Below, in pieces: positions 30,219 through 39,452 of a stretch of DNA of 64,000 bases. Source of the stretch: Desulfovibrio aminophilus DSM 12254. GTDB taxonomy: Bacteria > Desulfobacterota > Desulfovibrionia > Desulfovibrionales > Desulfovibrionaceae. Numbering within the stretch: position 1 is the stretch's first letter; every line of letters begins with the position of its first letter. Both the position numbers and the translations under genes were made by a program. The notes below the pieces were generated by a model, which did not search any database, was not told the DNA's origin, and was given only the letters and a program-made list of their open reading frames with translations. Location: the NCBI RefSeq assembly GCF_000422565.1, contig NZ_AUMA01000009.1, positions 186,001 to 250,000 of the forward strand. The letters run 5' to 3'.

Positions 30219-31403
30219 TCAGGTCCTGTAGTCCGCGTTGATGGCCACGTATTCCTTGGTCAGGTCCGAGGCCAGCAGGGAGTATTCGCCGGGGCCCGCG
30301 CCCAGGGACACGCGGATGTCGATGTCCTGCCTGCGCATGAGCGGGACCAGCACGCCGTCCAGGTCGCCCTGGGCCGGGCGGCCCTTGGCGAAGATCACGA
30401 TGCCCCCCAGGGAAAGCACCACGTCCTCGGGGTCGAACTCGGCCCCGGAACGGCCCACCGCGGCCACGATGCGGCCCCAGTTGGGATCCTGGCCGAAGAG
30501 CGCGGTCTTGACCAGGGGCGAGGTGCCCACGGCCCGGGCCGCGCGCTCGGCGTCGGCGGCGTCGGCCGCGCCGGTGACGGTGATCCGGGCCACCTTGGTG
30601 CCGCCCTCGGCGTCCTGCACGATCATGTAGGCCAGCCCCTGGAGCACCTCCAGCAGGGCGGCCTCCAGGGCGGCGTTGGGCTCCCGGCCGGAGATCCGCG
30701 CGCCCGAGGCGCCGTTGGCCAGGGCCAGAATGCAGTCGTTGGTGCTCGTGTCGCCGTCCACGGTGACGCGGTTGAAGGAGCGGTCGGCGCAGGAGCGCAG
30801 CATCTCGCGCCAGGAGTCCGGCTCCACGTCCGCGTCGCAGAGCACGAAGCCGAGCATGGTGGCCATGTTCGGGCTGATCATGCCCGCGCCCTTGGCCATG
30901 CCGAGCAGGCGCACCTCCTTGCCGCCCACGCGCACGGAACTCCAGGCGGCCTTGGGAAACTTGTCCGTGGTCATCACGGCCCGGGCGAAGCTCATGGCCT
31001 CGACCTGACCCAGGCTCTTCTTGAGCGCGGGCATGGCCTCCTTCCACTTGTCCATCCTGAGCTGCGCGCCGATGACGCCGGTGGACGCGGGCAGAACCTC
31101 GCCGGGCTCGATCTTGAGCGCCTTGGCCACCATCTCCTGGGTCAGGCGGCAGTTCCGCAGGCCCTCCTCGCCGGTGCAGGCGTTGGCCTGGCCGGAGTTG
31201 GCCAGCAGGGCGCGGGCCGTGCGCGAGGCGTTCAGGCGGTCCTTGCAGACCAGCACGGGCGCGGCCTGGAACTTGTTCGTGGTGAAGACCCCGGCGGCCT
31301 GCGCCGGGCGGGCGCTCAGGATCACGCCCAGGTCGAGCCGGTCGGGCCGCTTGAAGCCCGCGGCCGCCGCGCCGAAAAGAAATTCCCTGGGAACCGGAAT
31401 CAT
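30219..31403 (-). CDS. argJ: glutamate N-acetyltransferase / amino-acid N-acetyltransferase ArgJ
   Basis: ArgJ transfers the acetyl group from N-acetylornithine to glutamate and may also use acetyl-CoA, closing the cyclic arginine pathway. The 394-residue precursor has the self-cleavage site ISPNMATMLGFVLCD near 180, where Thr of A-T-M-L-G becomes the nucleophile of the beta chain. LLANSGQANACTGEEG is near 67. The NDCILALANG stretch follows, and the end is EYVAINADYRT. Length is normal. Other arg genes are absent from the window. Confidence 0.95.
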   Translation of the reverse strand: MIPVPREFLFGAAAAGFKRPDRLDLGVILSARPAQAAGVFTTNKFQAAPVLVCKDRLNASRTARALLANSGQANACTGEEGLRNCRLTQEMVAKALKIEPGEVLPASTGVIGAQLRMDKWKEAMPALKKSLGQVEAMSFARAVMTTDKFPKAAWSSVRVGGKEVRLLGMAKGAGMISPNMATMLGFVLCDADVEPDSWREMLRSCADRSFNRVTVDGDTSTNDCILALANGASGARISGREPNAALEAALLEVLQGLAYMIVQDAEGGTKVARITVTGAADAADAERAARAVGTSPLVKTALFGQDPNWGRIVAAVGRSGAEFDPEDVVLSLGGIVIFAKGRPAQGDLDGVLVPLMRRQDIDIRVSLGAGPGEYSLLASDLTKEYVAINADYRT

Positions 31404-31558
31404 GCTCTCCTCCTGGAGGCCGAAGCCACGTCAGACCCCCTTCCATACTCCACGGCCTCCCGCTTTTCAAAACCTTTTTCCCCGGCGTCATCGAGCGGCG
31501 CGCCCTCTTCCCAAGCCCGGACGGAATGCGTATTCTTCCTCTTCGGAGGACGACCCCC

Positions 31559-32494
31559 ATGTCGCAACACACCCCGCGCCTCACCCGGCGCGACTTCCTG
31601 AAGACCGGCGCCCTGGCCGCCGGAACCGTGGCGGGCTCCGGCCTGCTGGCCCCGCTCTCGGCCTTGGCCGCCGCCCCGGACGTGGCCCGGGCCAAGGGCG
31701 ACCCCGCCGCAGCCACCCGCAAGGCCGTGGAGGCCCTGGGCGGCATGGCCGCCTTCGTCAAGCCCGGCCAACGCGTGGTCATCAAGCCGAACATGAGCTT
31801 CGCCGCCGGGCCGGATTCCGCCTGCAACACCCACCCGGCGGTCATCGCGGAGCTCATGCGCCTGTGCAAGGAGGCCGGCGCCGCGCGTGTGCTCGTCCTG
31901 GACAACACCCTGGCCGACCCCGAGGGCTGCCTGAACCTCTCCGGCATCCGCGCGGCCTGCCAGGGCATCGAGAAGGACTCCGTGCACAACCTCAAGGAGG
32001 AGCGGTTCTTCGCCAAGGCCGCCATCCCCGGGGCCAAGGTCCTGGCCGAAACCCTGGTCATGCAGGACGTGCTGGAGGCCGACGTGCTCATCGCCGCGCC
32101 CAAGGCCAAGTCCCACGGGGCCACCGGCGTGACCCTGGCGCTCAAAGGCATGATGGGCCTCATCTTCGAGCGCGAGAGCTTCCACCGCATCGGCCTGGAC
32201 CAGGCCATCGTGGACCTGGCCTCGCTGCTCAAGCCCAAGACCCGGCTGGCGGTCATCGACGCCACCACGGTGATGACCTCCGGCGGGCCCTACGGTCCCG
32301 GCCCGGTGGTCAAGCTGGACACGGTGCTGGCCTCCGCCGACATGGTCGCGGCCGACGCCCTGGCCGTGACCCTGACCCCCTGGTACGGGCAGAAGATCGC
32401 CCCCTCCCAGGTCCGGCACATCCGCTACGCCGCCGAGCGCGGCCTCGGACGCATGGACGTGGACAAGCTGAACGTGGCCGACGTGACCGCGTAG
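31559..32494 (+). CDS. Tat-exported DUF362 protein
   Basis: The 311-residue protein has a twin-arginine signal, LTRRDFLKTGALAAGTVAG near residue 8. A DUF362 domain follows, with GQRVVIKPNMSFAAGPDSACNTHP near 72-95, VLIAAPKAKSHGATGVTLALKGMMG near 180-204, and ASADMVAADALAVTL near 260. The function of DUF362 is not settled; it is often next to ferredoxins. ATG at 31559 has GGAGG 9 bases upstream. A 4Fe-4S fusion protein follows on the same strand after an 87-base gap holding a GC repeat. Confidence 0.88.
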   Translation: MSQHTPRLTRRDFLKTGALAAGTVAGSGLLAPLSALAAAPDVARAKGDPAAATRKAVEALGGMAAFVKPGQRVVIKPNMSFAAGPDSACNTHPAVIAELMRLCKEAGAARVLVLDNTLADPEGCLNLSGIRAACQGIEKDSVHNLKEERFFAKAAIPGAKVLAETLVMQDVLEADVLIAAPKAKSHGATGVTLALKGMMGLIFERESFHRIGLDQAIVDLASLLKPKTRLAVIDATTVMTSGGPYGPGPVVKLDTVLASADMVAADALAVTLTPWYGQKIAPSQVRHIRYAAERGLGRMDVDKLNVADVTA

Positions 32495-32502
32495 ACGGAC
32501 AG

Positions 32503-32519
32503 CGGGGGCTCCGCCCCCG
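32503..32519 (+). repeat. GC hairpin of the GGGGCTCCGCCCC type
   Basis: CGGGGGC / GCCCCCG flank TCC, 9 bases after the DUF362 stop. It has the same core as 12590-12606, and in both cases G-CCCTGGACCC-like sequence follows. Confidence 0.45.
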
Positions 32520-32581
32520 GGCCCTGGACCCGCGACGGGCGTGCGCCCGGCCGGGCTCGCGCGGGGAAAAACGGAACAGGC

Positions 32582-34315
32582 ATGAAACGGCCGCGCCTTC
32601 AGCGAATCCTCCAGACCATGAGCCTGGGAACCTTTCTGGGGTTCCTGGGATTTCTGTCGTTCCGCGCGGCCCAGGGCATCGCCCCGGACGTCTTTCTCTG
32701 GCTCGATCCCCTGGGCGCCGCGGGGGCCATGCTGGCCGCGCGGGCGATCATCCCGGCCTTGCTGGCGGGTTTGGCGGTCGTCGCCACGGGCCTGTTCGTG
32801 GGCCGGTTCTTCTGCGGCCACGTCTGCCCCATGGGCGCGACCCTGGACCTGGCCCAGGGAGCGCTCCATATCAAGAGGAAGAAAGGGGCCGAGCCCGGGC
32901 CCGGCGCGCGGCGGATCAAGTACGGCCTGCTGGCCGCCTGCCTGGGCTCCTCCGCGCTGGGCGTGTCGCTGCTCTACTGGCTCGCGCCCATGCCCCTGGT
33001 CACGCGATTCTGGGGCCTCGTGGTCCTGCCCGTGGTCCGGCTGGGCCTGGACGCCGGCCTGGGAGCCCTGCGGCCCCTGGCGCGGGCCATGGACTGGCGG
33101 GCCCTGAGCTTCGCCGTGGTCCCGGTGCCGCGCTTCGCGACCATGCTCTTTGTGGCCCTGCTCTTCGCGGGCCTGTTCGCCCTGGCCCGGTCGGCCCCGC
33201 GCTTCTGGTGCCGTTATCTCTGTCCCGCCGGGGCACTGCTGGCCCTGTTCTCCGGCCGTCCGGCCTGGCGGCGCTCCGTCTCCGAAAACTGCACGGGCTG
33301 CGGGGCCTGCATCCGGGCCTGCCCCATGGGGGCCATCCCGGAGGAGCCCGGCCGGACCCGCTTCCGCGAGTGCATCGCCTGCCTGCGCTGCGTGCGGGTC
33401 TGCCCCGAGGCTGCGATCCATTTCCGACTCTTCCCGCAGTCGGCCGGAGCCGAGTCCTTCATGCCCGAACGCCGCCTGTTCCTGGCCTCCGGCCTGTCCG
33501 GCGCGGGCATGGCGGCCCTGGCCCTCACCGGCCTGGACTCCCCGGCCCTCAAGGAGGGCGTCACCGGAACCATCGTGGACCCCGGCCGAGTGCGGCCGCC
33601 AGGAGCCTTGCCCGAAGGGGACTTCCTGGCCCGCTGCCTGCGCTGCGGCGAATGCATGGCCGCCTGTCCCACGAACACGCTCCAGCCCGCCTGGCTCCAG
33701 GCCGGGGTCTGGGGCATGTTCAGCCCCGTGGCCGAGGCCCGGCGCGGAGCCTGCGACCCGGACTGCGCCGAGTGCGGCCGGGTCTGCCCCACGGGCGCGG
33801 TGCGGCCGCTGCCGCTTTCCGAAAAGATGTGGGCCAAGATGGGCACGGCCCATGTCCTGCGCCAGAAATGCCTGGCCTGGGAATGGGGCAAGCCCTGCCT
33901 GGTGTGCAAGGAGGTCTGCCCCTACGGGGCCATCGAGATGCGCCGGGTGGAGTCCTCGCCCGTGACCGCGCCCTTCGTGCTCGGCAGCCGCTGCACGGGC
34001 TGCGGGGCCTGCGAGAGCCGCTGCCCGGTGCAGGCCGAGGCCGCCATCCAAGTGGAGCCCATGGGCTCCCTGCGCCTGGCCGAAGGCTCCTTCGAGCGGG
34101 CCGGCCAGGGCATGGGCCTGGACATCCGGCGCGCCGTGCAGACGATCCGGCCTCCCCACGGCCCGGCCGAAGGCTCCCCGATCTTCGATCCAGCGCCCAA
34201 CGCACCGACGGCTCCAGCCTTCGATCCGGCTCCCCGGACGACCGCTCCCTCGCCCTTCGATCCGGCCCCCGAAACCTCGACCCAGCCCTCGCCCTTCGAT
34301 CCACCAAGCAAGTAG
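32582..34315 (+). CDS. membrane polyferredoxin, NapH-like and NapG-like halves fused
   Basis: The protein has 577 residues. Residues 1-215 have about four membrane helices with NapH/CcoG-type cysteines in FCGHVCPMG (about 80) and WCRYLCPAGA (about 211). Cytoplasmic-type 4Fe-4S motifs follow: CTGCGACIRACPMGA near 238 and CIACLRCVRVCPEAA near 264. From about 300 a NapG-like part starts with a hydrophobic stretch and holds CLRCGECMAACP, CDPDCAECGRVCP, CLVCKEVCPYGA and CTGCGACESRCPVQ. The last 55 residues repeat an FDPAP unit four or five times. It probably moves electrons from quinol to a periplasmic acceptor such as the DUF362 protein. Confidence 0.87.
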   Translation: MKRPRLQRILQTMSLGTFLGFLGFLSFRAAQGIAPDVFLWLDPLGAAGAMLAARAIIPALLAGLAVVATGLFVGRFFCGHVCPMGATLDLAQGALHIKRKKGAEPGPGARRIKYGLLAACLGSSALGVSLLYWLAPMPLVTRFWGLVVLPVVRLGLDAGLGALRPLARAMDWRALSFAVVPVPRFATMLFVALLFAGLFALARSAPRFWCRYLCPAGALLALFSGRPAWRRSVSENCTGCGACIRACPMGAIPEEPGRTRFRECIACLRCVRVCPEAAIHFRLFPQSAGAESFMPERRLFLASGLSGAGMAALALTGLDSPALKEGVTGTIVDPGRVRPPGALPEGDFLARCLRCGECMAACPTNTLQPAWLQAGVWGMFSPVAEARRGACDPDCAECGRVCPTGAVRPLPLSEKMWAKMGTAHVLRQKCLAWEWGKPCLVCKEVCPYGAIEMRRVESSPVTAPFVLGSRCTGCGACESRCPVQAEAAIQVEPMGSLRLAEGSFERAGQGMGLDIRRAVQTIRPPHGPAEGSPIFDPAPNAPTAPAFDPAPRTTAPSPFDPAPETSTQPSPFDPPSK

Positions 34316-34357
34316 CCACGCACGATTCCCGGCCTTTTTCCGGTTCGTGAAAAAAAT

Positions 34358-34374
34358 CCTACCAAGTTGGTGGG
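34358..34374 (+). promoter_or_regulatory. candidate Rrf2-type operator upstream of hmcA
   Basis: CCTACCAAGTTGGTGGG is a near-perfect dyad (CC-Y-ACCAA-N-TTGGT-R-GG). It lies 8 bases upstream of a -35-like box of the hmc operon, whose last gene encodes the founding-type Rrf2 regulator. Binding is inferred, not known from sequence. Confidence 0.4.
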
Positions 34375-34381
34375 AACCCGC

Positions 34382-34410
34382 TTGACGAAAGGTTCACAAT
34401 TTCATAGTGA
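34382..34410 (+). promoter_or_regulatory. candidate hmc operon promoter
   Basis: TTGACG (34382-34387) is followed by CATAGT (34403-34408, 15 bases) or TAGTGA (34405-34410, 17 bases). Only the -35 box is convincing. It would give an mRNA leader of about 210 bases before hmcA. Confidence 0.35.
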
Positions 34411-34424
34411 CCTCGTAGGAAATT

Positions 34425-34449
34425 AATTCATACCCTCAAAGTATGAATT
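34425..34449 (+). promoter_or_regulatory. perfect 9-base inverted repeat in the hmc leader
   Basis: AATTCATAC (34425-34433) and GTATGAATT (34441-34449) flank CCTCAAA. The AT-rich arms stand out from the GC-rich surroundings. Placed just after the candidate promoter, it could be an operator or an mRNA hairpin. The remainder of the 34316-34628 gap shows no other clear element. Confidence 0.5.
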
Positions 34450-34628
34450 GACCCGAGAGAGACGGCTTGTTTTTCTTCTCACTGCATTCGTTCCAGCGGG
34501 CCGGACGGGAGACCGGCCGCACCGGACGCACCGGTCGGGAGGCACCGGCGAGCGCCGCGCCCCGGGCGTCCGGAGGAGTCTGAAGGCTCTCTGTCCATGA
34601 AATCAAAGAGGTGCGAGGACTGGATGTT

Positions 34629-36308
34629 ATGAAGGCAAGACCACTGCTGAGATGGGCTGGAATCCTGTGCGTGTTCGCCGCCGTGTCGGTGTACTGCATC
34701 GAGGCCCGGGGCTCCGGCGAACCCAAGGCTCCGGCCGCCGAACAGGCGGACATCATCCTGATCGACGACATGTCCGCCTATGGCAAGCTCGAATTGCCGC
34801 CCGTGGCGTTCGCCCACGACAAGCACACCGACGCCCTGAAGAAGGCGGGCAAGGACTGCACGGCCTGCCACAAGCAGGAGAACGGCAAGCTCGTCCTCAA
34901 ATTCATGCGCGTGGCCGACGGCGACGCCCAGGCCATGAAGACGGTCTACCACGACAACTGCATCGGTTGTCACGCCCAGACCGCCGCCAAGGGCCAGAAG
35001 ACCGGGCCCCAGGACGGCCAGTGCCGGTCCTGCCACAATCCCAAGGCCGCGGCCGGGAAGCAGCTGGACATGGGCTTCACCAACGTCCTGCACTTCCGTC
35101 ACGCCGAGTCCAAGGACATCGCCTCGCCCACCGGCGACAAGGACAACTGCGGCCGCTGCCACCACGAGTACGACAAGGCCGCCAAGAAGACCGTCTGGGC
35201 CAAGGGCAAGGAAGGCACCTGCCGTTACTGCCACCTGGACAAGCCGGTGAAGGACGCCGCCCTGGGCGTCGAGGTCAAGAGCTTCCGCCAGGCCGCGCAC
35301 AACGACTGCGTGACCTGCCACCAGACCATGGAGCAGAAGAAGCAGGCCTCCGGTCCGGTGCTCTGCAAGGGCTGCCACGGCGCCGAAGGCCAGAAGGCCA
35401 TCCGCGCCAACGACAAGAAGGCCCTGGAGAAGGTCGGCGAGCTTCCGCGCATGAAGCGCGGCCAGCCCGACGCCGCCGTCATAGCGGTGAACGTGGACAA
35501 GGCCCAGGCCGCCTCCGGCGCGAAGGTCTACGCCATGCGCCCGGTGCCCTTCGACCACAAGGCCCACGAGCAGGCCAACGACACCTGCCGGTCCTGCCAC
35601 CACAAGTCGCTCGACTCCTGCACCAAGTGCCACACGGTCCAGGGCACCAAGGAGAGCGACTTCGTGACCTTGGAGACGGCCATGCACGGCATGGCTTCGA
35701 GCCGTTCCTGCCTGGGCTGCCACCAGACCAAGCAGGCCGACCCCAAGTGCGCGGGCTGCCACACCTCCGCCGACAAGACCCGGAAGGCCTCCACCGAAAG
35801 CTGCCGCAAGTGCCACGCCGAGCCCGTGCAGGGCCTGCCCGCCCTCGACCCGGCGGCCTTGTCGGGCATGAAGATCGCCGACGAGAAGCCGCTGGCCGAG
35901 CCGTATCTGACCGGCCGCAAGATGGAGGCCCAGATCTACGCCCTGGACGACATCCCGGACAAGGTCACGATCAAGGTTCTGGCCGACGAGTACGAGCCGA
36001 GCGAACTGCCGCACCGCAAGATCGTCATGACGCTGCTCAAGAACATGAAGGACGACAAGCTGGCGGGCTACTTCCACAGCGACATGGGCGCGGTCTGCCA
36101 GGGCTGCCACCACAACAGCCCGGCCTCCAAGACTCCGCCCAGTTGCGCCAGCTGCCACGCCAAGCCGTTCTCCCCGAACGAGCCCGGCCGTCCCGGTCTG
36201 AAGGCCGCCTACCACGATCAGTGCATGGGCTGCCACAAGGCCATGAAGCTGGAAAAGCCCGTGGCCACCGACTGCACCAACGGTTGCCACAAGCCCCGGA
36301 AAAAGTAG
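34629..36308 (+). CDS. hmcA: HmcA, high-molecular-weight multiheme cytochrome c
   Basis: HmcA is the periplasmic electron-entry subunit of the Hmc complex, taking electrons from hydrogenase-reduced cytochrome c3. The 559-residue precursor has a signal peptide (about 1-30) and 15 CxxCH heme motifs spread from CTACHKQ (about 78) to CMGCHKAM. A last motif CTNGCH (C-x3-CH) near the C-terminus brings a possible total of 16, the number known for HmcA. Distal histidines are frequent (for example H-H after motif 4). ATG at 34629 gives the signal peptide directly. First gene of hmcABCDEF-rrf1-rrf2. Confidence 0.94.
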   Translation: MKARPLLRWAGILCVFAAVSVYCIEARGSGEPKAPAAEQADIILIDDMSAYGKLELPPVAFAHDKHTDALKKAGKDCTACHKQENGKLVLKFMRVADGDAQAMKTVYHDNCIGCHAQTAAKGQKTGPQDGQCRSCHNPKAAAGKQLDMGFTNVLHFRHAESKDIASPTGDKDNCGRCHHEYDKAAKKTVWAKGKEGTCRYCHLDKPVKDAALGVEVKSFRQAAHNDCVTCHQTMEQKKQASGPVLCKGCHGAEGQKAIRANDKKALEKVGELPRMKRGQPDAAVIAVNVDKAQAASGAKVYAMRPVPFDHKAHEQANDTCRSCHHKSLDSCTKCHTVQGTKESDFVTLETAMHGMASSRSCLGCHQTKQADPKCAGCHTSADKTRKASTESCRKCHAEPVQGLPALDPAALSGMKIADEKPLAEPYLTGRKMEAQIYALDDIPDKVTIKVLADEYEPSELPHRKIVMTLLKNMKDDKLAGYFHSDMGAVCQGCHHNSPASKTPPSCASCHAKPFSPNEPGRPGLKAAYHDQCMGCHKAMKLEKPVATDCTNGCHKPRKK

Positions 36309-36340
36309 CGTGAACGCTCGAGAATATTGAGGAGTCCGTC

Positions 36341-37399
36341 ATGAGACGCAGAAAGTTCCTGGCCCTGATGGGGGCGGCCGGGGTGGGCCTGGCCCTCGGC
36401 AAGACCCCGGCCCACGCCGCTTCCAACGCGCACTTCGAAGGCTATCCCGACGCCAAGGCCGTCCTCTTCGACGCCACCCGCTGCATCGGTTGCCGCAAGT
36501 GCGAGGAGGCCTGCAACAAGGTCAACAAGCTCCCGGCCCCGGCCAAGCCCTTCACCGACCTGACCGTGCTCGGCACCGAGCGCCGCACCTCGGCCAAGGC
36601 CCACACCGTGGTCAACAAGTACATGCCCGCCGGAGCCAAGGGCCCGGTGTTCCGCAAGATCCAGTGCAACCACTGCCAGGAGCCGGCCTGCGCCTCGGCC
36701 TGCTTCGTGCGCGCCTTCAAGAAGAACCCCGACGGCTCGGTGACCTACGACGCCTCGGTCTGCGTGGGCTGCCGCTACTGCATCATGGCCTGCCCGTTCA
36801 ACGTGCCGACCTACGAGTACGACGAGCCGCTGACCCCCCGGGTCATGAAGTGCACCATGTGCCACCCGCAGATCACGGCCGGCGAGCTGAACATGCCCGG
36901 CTGCGTCGGAGCCTGCCCCAAGGAGGCCCTGGCCTACGGCAAGCGCTCCGACCTTCTGAAGATCGCCCACGCGCGCATCGCGACCTTCCCGGACCGCTAC
37001 GTGGACCACGTCTACGGCGAGCGCGAGATGGGCGGCACCAACTGGCTCTACCTCTCGGGCGTGCCGTTCAAGGAACTCGGCATGCGCGAGGATCTGGGCG
37101 TGACCAGCGCCCCCGAGATGACCTCCGGCGCGCTGACCGTGGTGCCCATGGTGGCCGCCCTCTGGCCCGCCCTGCTCGGCGGCATCTGGGCCATCTCCAA
37201 GAGCAACGAGAAGACGGCCGACAAGGAGCGCATGGAGGCCGTGAAGGCCGCCATCGACGGCAACCAGGCCGCCAACGACGCCAAGCTCGCCAAGTTCAAG
37301 GAGCAGGCCGAGAAGGACAAGGCCGACAGCATCGAGCGCGAGGTCAAGAAGGCGCTCGAGGAAGCGGCCGCCGCCGCCAAAGAGGAGGAGGGCGCCTAG
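36341..37399 (+). CDS. hmcB: HmcB, periplasmic 4Fe-4S subunit of the Hmc complex
   Basis: HmcB is an electron carrier between HmcA and the membrane subunits. The 352-residue protein starts with a Tat-like signal ([11 protein letters not shown]). Four cysteine clusters follow: [12 protein letters not shown] near 48, [14 protein letters not shown] near 108, [13 protein letters not shown] near 142 and CTMCH...CVGACP near 170-190, as in DmsB/HybA-like ferredoxins. A membrane helix lies near 265-285 ([12 protein letters not shown]). The end is a long charged coiled coil (about 290-350). It is 32 bases after hmcA and abuts hmcC. Confidence 0.95.
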   Translation: MRRRKFLALMGAAGVGLALGKTPAHAASNAHFEGYPDAKAVLFDATRCIGCRKCEEACNKVNKLPAPAKPFTDLTVLGTERRTSAKAHTVVNKYMPAGAKGPVFRKIQCNHCQEPACASACFVRAFKKNPDGSVTYDASVCVGCRYCIMACPFNVPTYEYDEPLTPRVMKCTMCHPQITAGELNMPGCVGACPKEALAYGKRSDLLKIAHARIATFPDRYVDHVYGEREMGGTNWLYLSGVPFKELGMREDLGVTSAPEMTSGALTVVPMVAALWPALLGGIWAISKSNEKTADKERMEAVKAAIDGNQAANDAKLAKFKEQAEKDKADSIEREVKKALEEAAAAAKEEEGA

Positions 37400-38563
37400 A
37401 TGACCGCCGAAACCAAGAAATCCCTGTTCACCCCGTTCAACATCTTCGCGGGGATCGTGGTGATCATCGGCCTGGTGCTCACGGTGCTGCGTTTCACCAA
37501 GGGCATCGGCTCGGTCACCAACCTGGACGACAACAACCCGTGGGGCATCTGGATCGGCTTCGACCTGCTCTGCGGAGTGGCCCTGGCCGCCGGAGGCTTC
37601 ACCACCTCGGCCGCGGCCTACCTCTTCGGCATCAAGAAATACAACTCGGCGGTGCGCCCGGCGATCCTCACGGCCTTCCTGGGCTACGCCCTGGTGGTCT
37701 TCGCCCTGCACTACGACGTGGGCCGGCCCTGGCGGCTGGTCTACCCCATCTTCTACCAGCCGGGCACGACCTCCCTGCTCTATGAAGTGGGCCTGTGCGT
37801 GTTCCTCTACCTGAGCGTCCTGGCCATCGAGTACTCGGTGGCGGCGCTGGAGTGGCTGGGGCTCAAGAAGCTGCGCGGCCTGGTCCACAAGCTGACGCTG
37901 GTCCTGACCATCTTCGGCGTGGTCCTCTCCACCCTGCACCAGTCCTCGCTGGGCGCGCTCTACCTCATCGCGCCCTCCAAGCTGCACCCGCTCTGGTACT
38001 CGGCCTACCTGCCGATCCAGTTCTTCGTCTCGGCCATCGCCGTGGGCCTGTCCATGGTCATCTTCGAGGGCACGCTCTCGCACAAGGCCTTCCACGACAA
38101 GATGGACGCCACCTACCTGGCCCAGCACGACGGCGTGGTCCTGGGCTTCGCCCGGGCCGCCTCCGTGGTCCTGGCCGCCTACCTGGGCATCAAGCTCATC
38201 GCCTTGGGCGCGGACAACAACTGGAAGTACCTGCTCACGGGCTGGGGCGCCTGGTACCTCTTCGAGATCCTGGGCTTCGTGGCCCTGCCCAGCCTGCTCT
38301 ACGCCATCGGTTCGCGCGAGCGGAACCTGCCGCTCATCAAGTGGACGGCGGGGCTCACGGTGCTCGGCATCGTGCTGAACCGCTTCAACGTCTCCCTGGT
38401 GGCCTTCAACTGGCAGCTGCCCTCGGCCCAGCGCTACTTCCCGAGCTGGGGCGAAATCGGCGTGTCGCTGTTCGTGGTGGTGGTCGGCATCCTGGCCTTC
38501 CGCTTCATCGTCACCCGGATGCCCATCTTCTACGAGCATCCCGACTTCAAGGACGCCCACTAA
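37400..38563 (+). CDS. hmcC: HmcC, NrfD-type integral membrane subunit
   Basis: HmcC is a large NrfD/HybB-family membrane protein that likely binds menaquinone. The 387-residue protein has about ten hydrophobic segments. NNPWGIWIGFDLLCGVALAA near 48 is typical of the family, as is the YDVGRPWRLVYP stretch near 105. It also has LHQSSLGALYLI near 182 and HPLWYSAYLPIQF near 199. Its ATG directly follows the hmcB stop codon, so the genes are translationally coupled. Confidence 0.95.
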   Translation: MTAETKKSLFTPFNIFAGIVVIIGLVLTVLRFTKGIGSVTNLDDNNPWGIWIGFDLLCGVALAAGGFTTSAAAYLFGIKKYNSAVRPAILTAFLGYALVVFALHYDVGRPWRLVYPIFYQPGTTSLLYEVGLCVFLYLSVLAIEYSVAALEWLGLKKLRGLVHKLTLVLTIFGVVLSTLHQSSLGALYLIAPSKLHPLWYSAYLPIQFFVSAIAVGLSMVIFEGTLSHKAFHDKMDATYLAQHDGVVLGFARAASVVLAAYLGIKLIALGADNNWKYLLTGWGAWYLFEILGFVALPSLLYAIGSRERNLPLIKWTAGLTVLGIVLNRFNVSLVAFNWQLPSAQRYFPSWGEIGVSLFVVVVGILAFRFIVTRMPIFYEHPDFKDAH

Positions 38564-38575
38564 AGGAGATCTGAC

Positions 38576-38731
38576 ATGGAGTTCTTCACCTATCACGACT
38601 TCATGCTGAACGCCAAAAACGCGGTCTACATCCTCATGGGTGTCATCGTGCTCGGTTTCGTCGGCCTCTGGAGCTTCATCCTGGCCCGTGACACGGACCA
38701 CGAGAAGAGCGGCCACGACGGGCACCATTAA
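38576..38731 (+). CDS. hmcD: HmcD, small membrane subunit
   Basis: This is a 51-residue protein with one membrane helix (about 17-36: [19 protein letters not shown]) and a histidine-rich C-terminus ([10 protein letters not shown]). AAGGAG lies 7 bases upstream of the ATG. Size and position match HmcD of the known Hmc operon. The gene is short and easily missed. Confidence 0.9.
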   Translation: MEFFTYHDFMLNAKNAVYILMGVIVLGFVGLWSFILARDTDHEKSGHDGHH

Positions 38732-38742
38732 GGAGAACGAAG

Positions 38743-39420
38743 ATGTACGAGTTCATCACCGGTCCCCTGCTCTGGGTCGTGTTCGCCGTGTTCCTGGGCG
38801 GCCTGGCCTATCGCGTCGTCTGGTACGTCAAGGGCCTGAGCCAGCCCCTCGACCGCGTGGCCTACTCCTCCTTCCCCGCCGACGGAGCCAAGGGCGCGGC
38901 CCGCTCGATCCTCTTCTGGCTGCTGCCCTTCGGCACCCACAGCTGGCGCACCAAGCCGGGCTTCACTGCGGCCTTCTTCGGCTTCCACATCGGCGCGGTG
39001 CTCGTGCCGCTGTTCCTGGCCGGGCACGCCGTGCTGCTCAAGCAGCGCTTCGGCCTCTCCTGGCCCTCCCTGCCCCAGGGACTGGCCGACGTGCTCACCG
39101 CCCTGGCCCTGGTCTCCATCGTGGGCATCGCCCTGCGCCGCATCAGCCTCCCCGAGGTGCGCATCGTGACCACCTGGTACGACTGGCTGCTCCTGGCCAT
39201 CGCCGCCGCGCCCCTCTTCTCGGGCTTCATCGCGGTCATGCACTGGGGCGATTACCAGTTCTGGCTCCTGGCCCACATCCTGACGGCCGAGCTGCTGCTG
39301 GTGGCCATCCCCTTCACCAAGCTCTATCACGTTGTCGGCTTCTTCCTGAGCCGGGCCCAGATCGGCATGGACTACGGGATCAAGCGCGGCGGCCGCAAGG
39401 GCCGGAACATGCCCTGGTAA
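38743..39420 (+). CDS. hmcE: HmcE, cytochrome b-like membrane subunit (NarI/DsrM type)
   Basis: HmcE is an integral membrane protein that probably holds heme b and contacts the quinone pool. The 225-residue protein has about five helices, with conserved histidines in [10 protein letters not shown] near 64 and [22 protein letters not shown] near 78-99. More occur near the end in [29 protein letters not shown] lies 6 bases upstream of the ATG. It sits between hmcD and hmcF as expected. Confidence 0.94.
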   Translation: MYEFITGPLLWVVFAVFLGGLAYRVVWYVKGLSQPLDRVAYSSFPADGAKGAARSILFWLLPFGTHSWRTKPGFTAAFFGFHIGAVLVPLFLAGHAVLLKQRFGLSWPSLPQGLADVLTALALVSIVGIALRRISLPEVRIVTTWYDWLLLAIAAAPLFSGFIAVMHWGDYQFWLLAHILTAELLLVAIPFTKLYHVVGFFLSRAQIGMDYGIKRGGRKGRNMPW

Positions 39421-39452
39421 CATCGATCCGGTGCGATCGAAGGAGAACGGAA

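Noticed and set aside
31021-34350. A + strand frame of about 1100 codons crossing argJ, DUF362 and the ferredoxin gene
   Set aside because: It is Arg/Pro/Gly-rich, crosses well-supported genes in other frames and matches no family. It is a by-product of high GC.
34369-34386. Sigma-54 promoter upstream of hmcA
   Set aside because: GG and GC are present but their spacing is 9, not the required 10, and the flanking consensus is poor.
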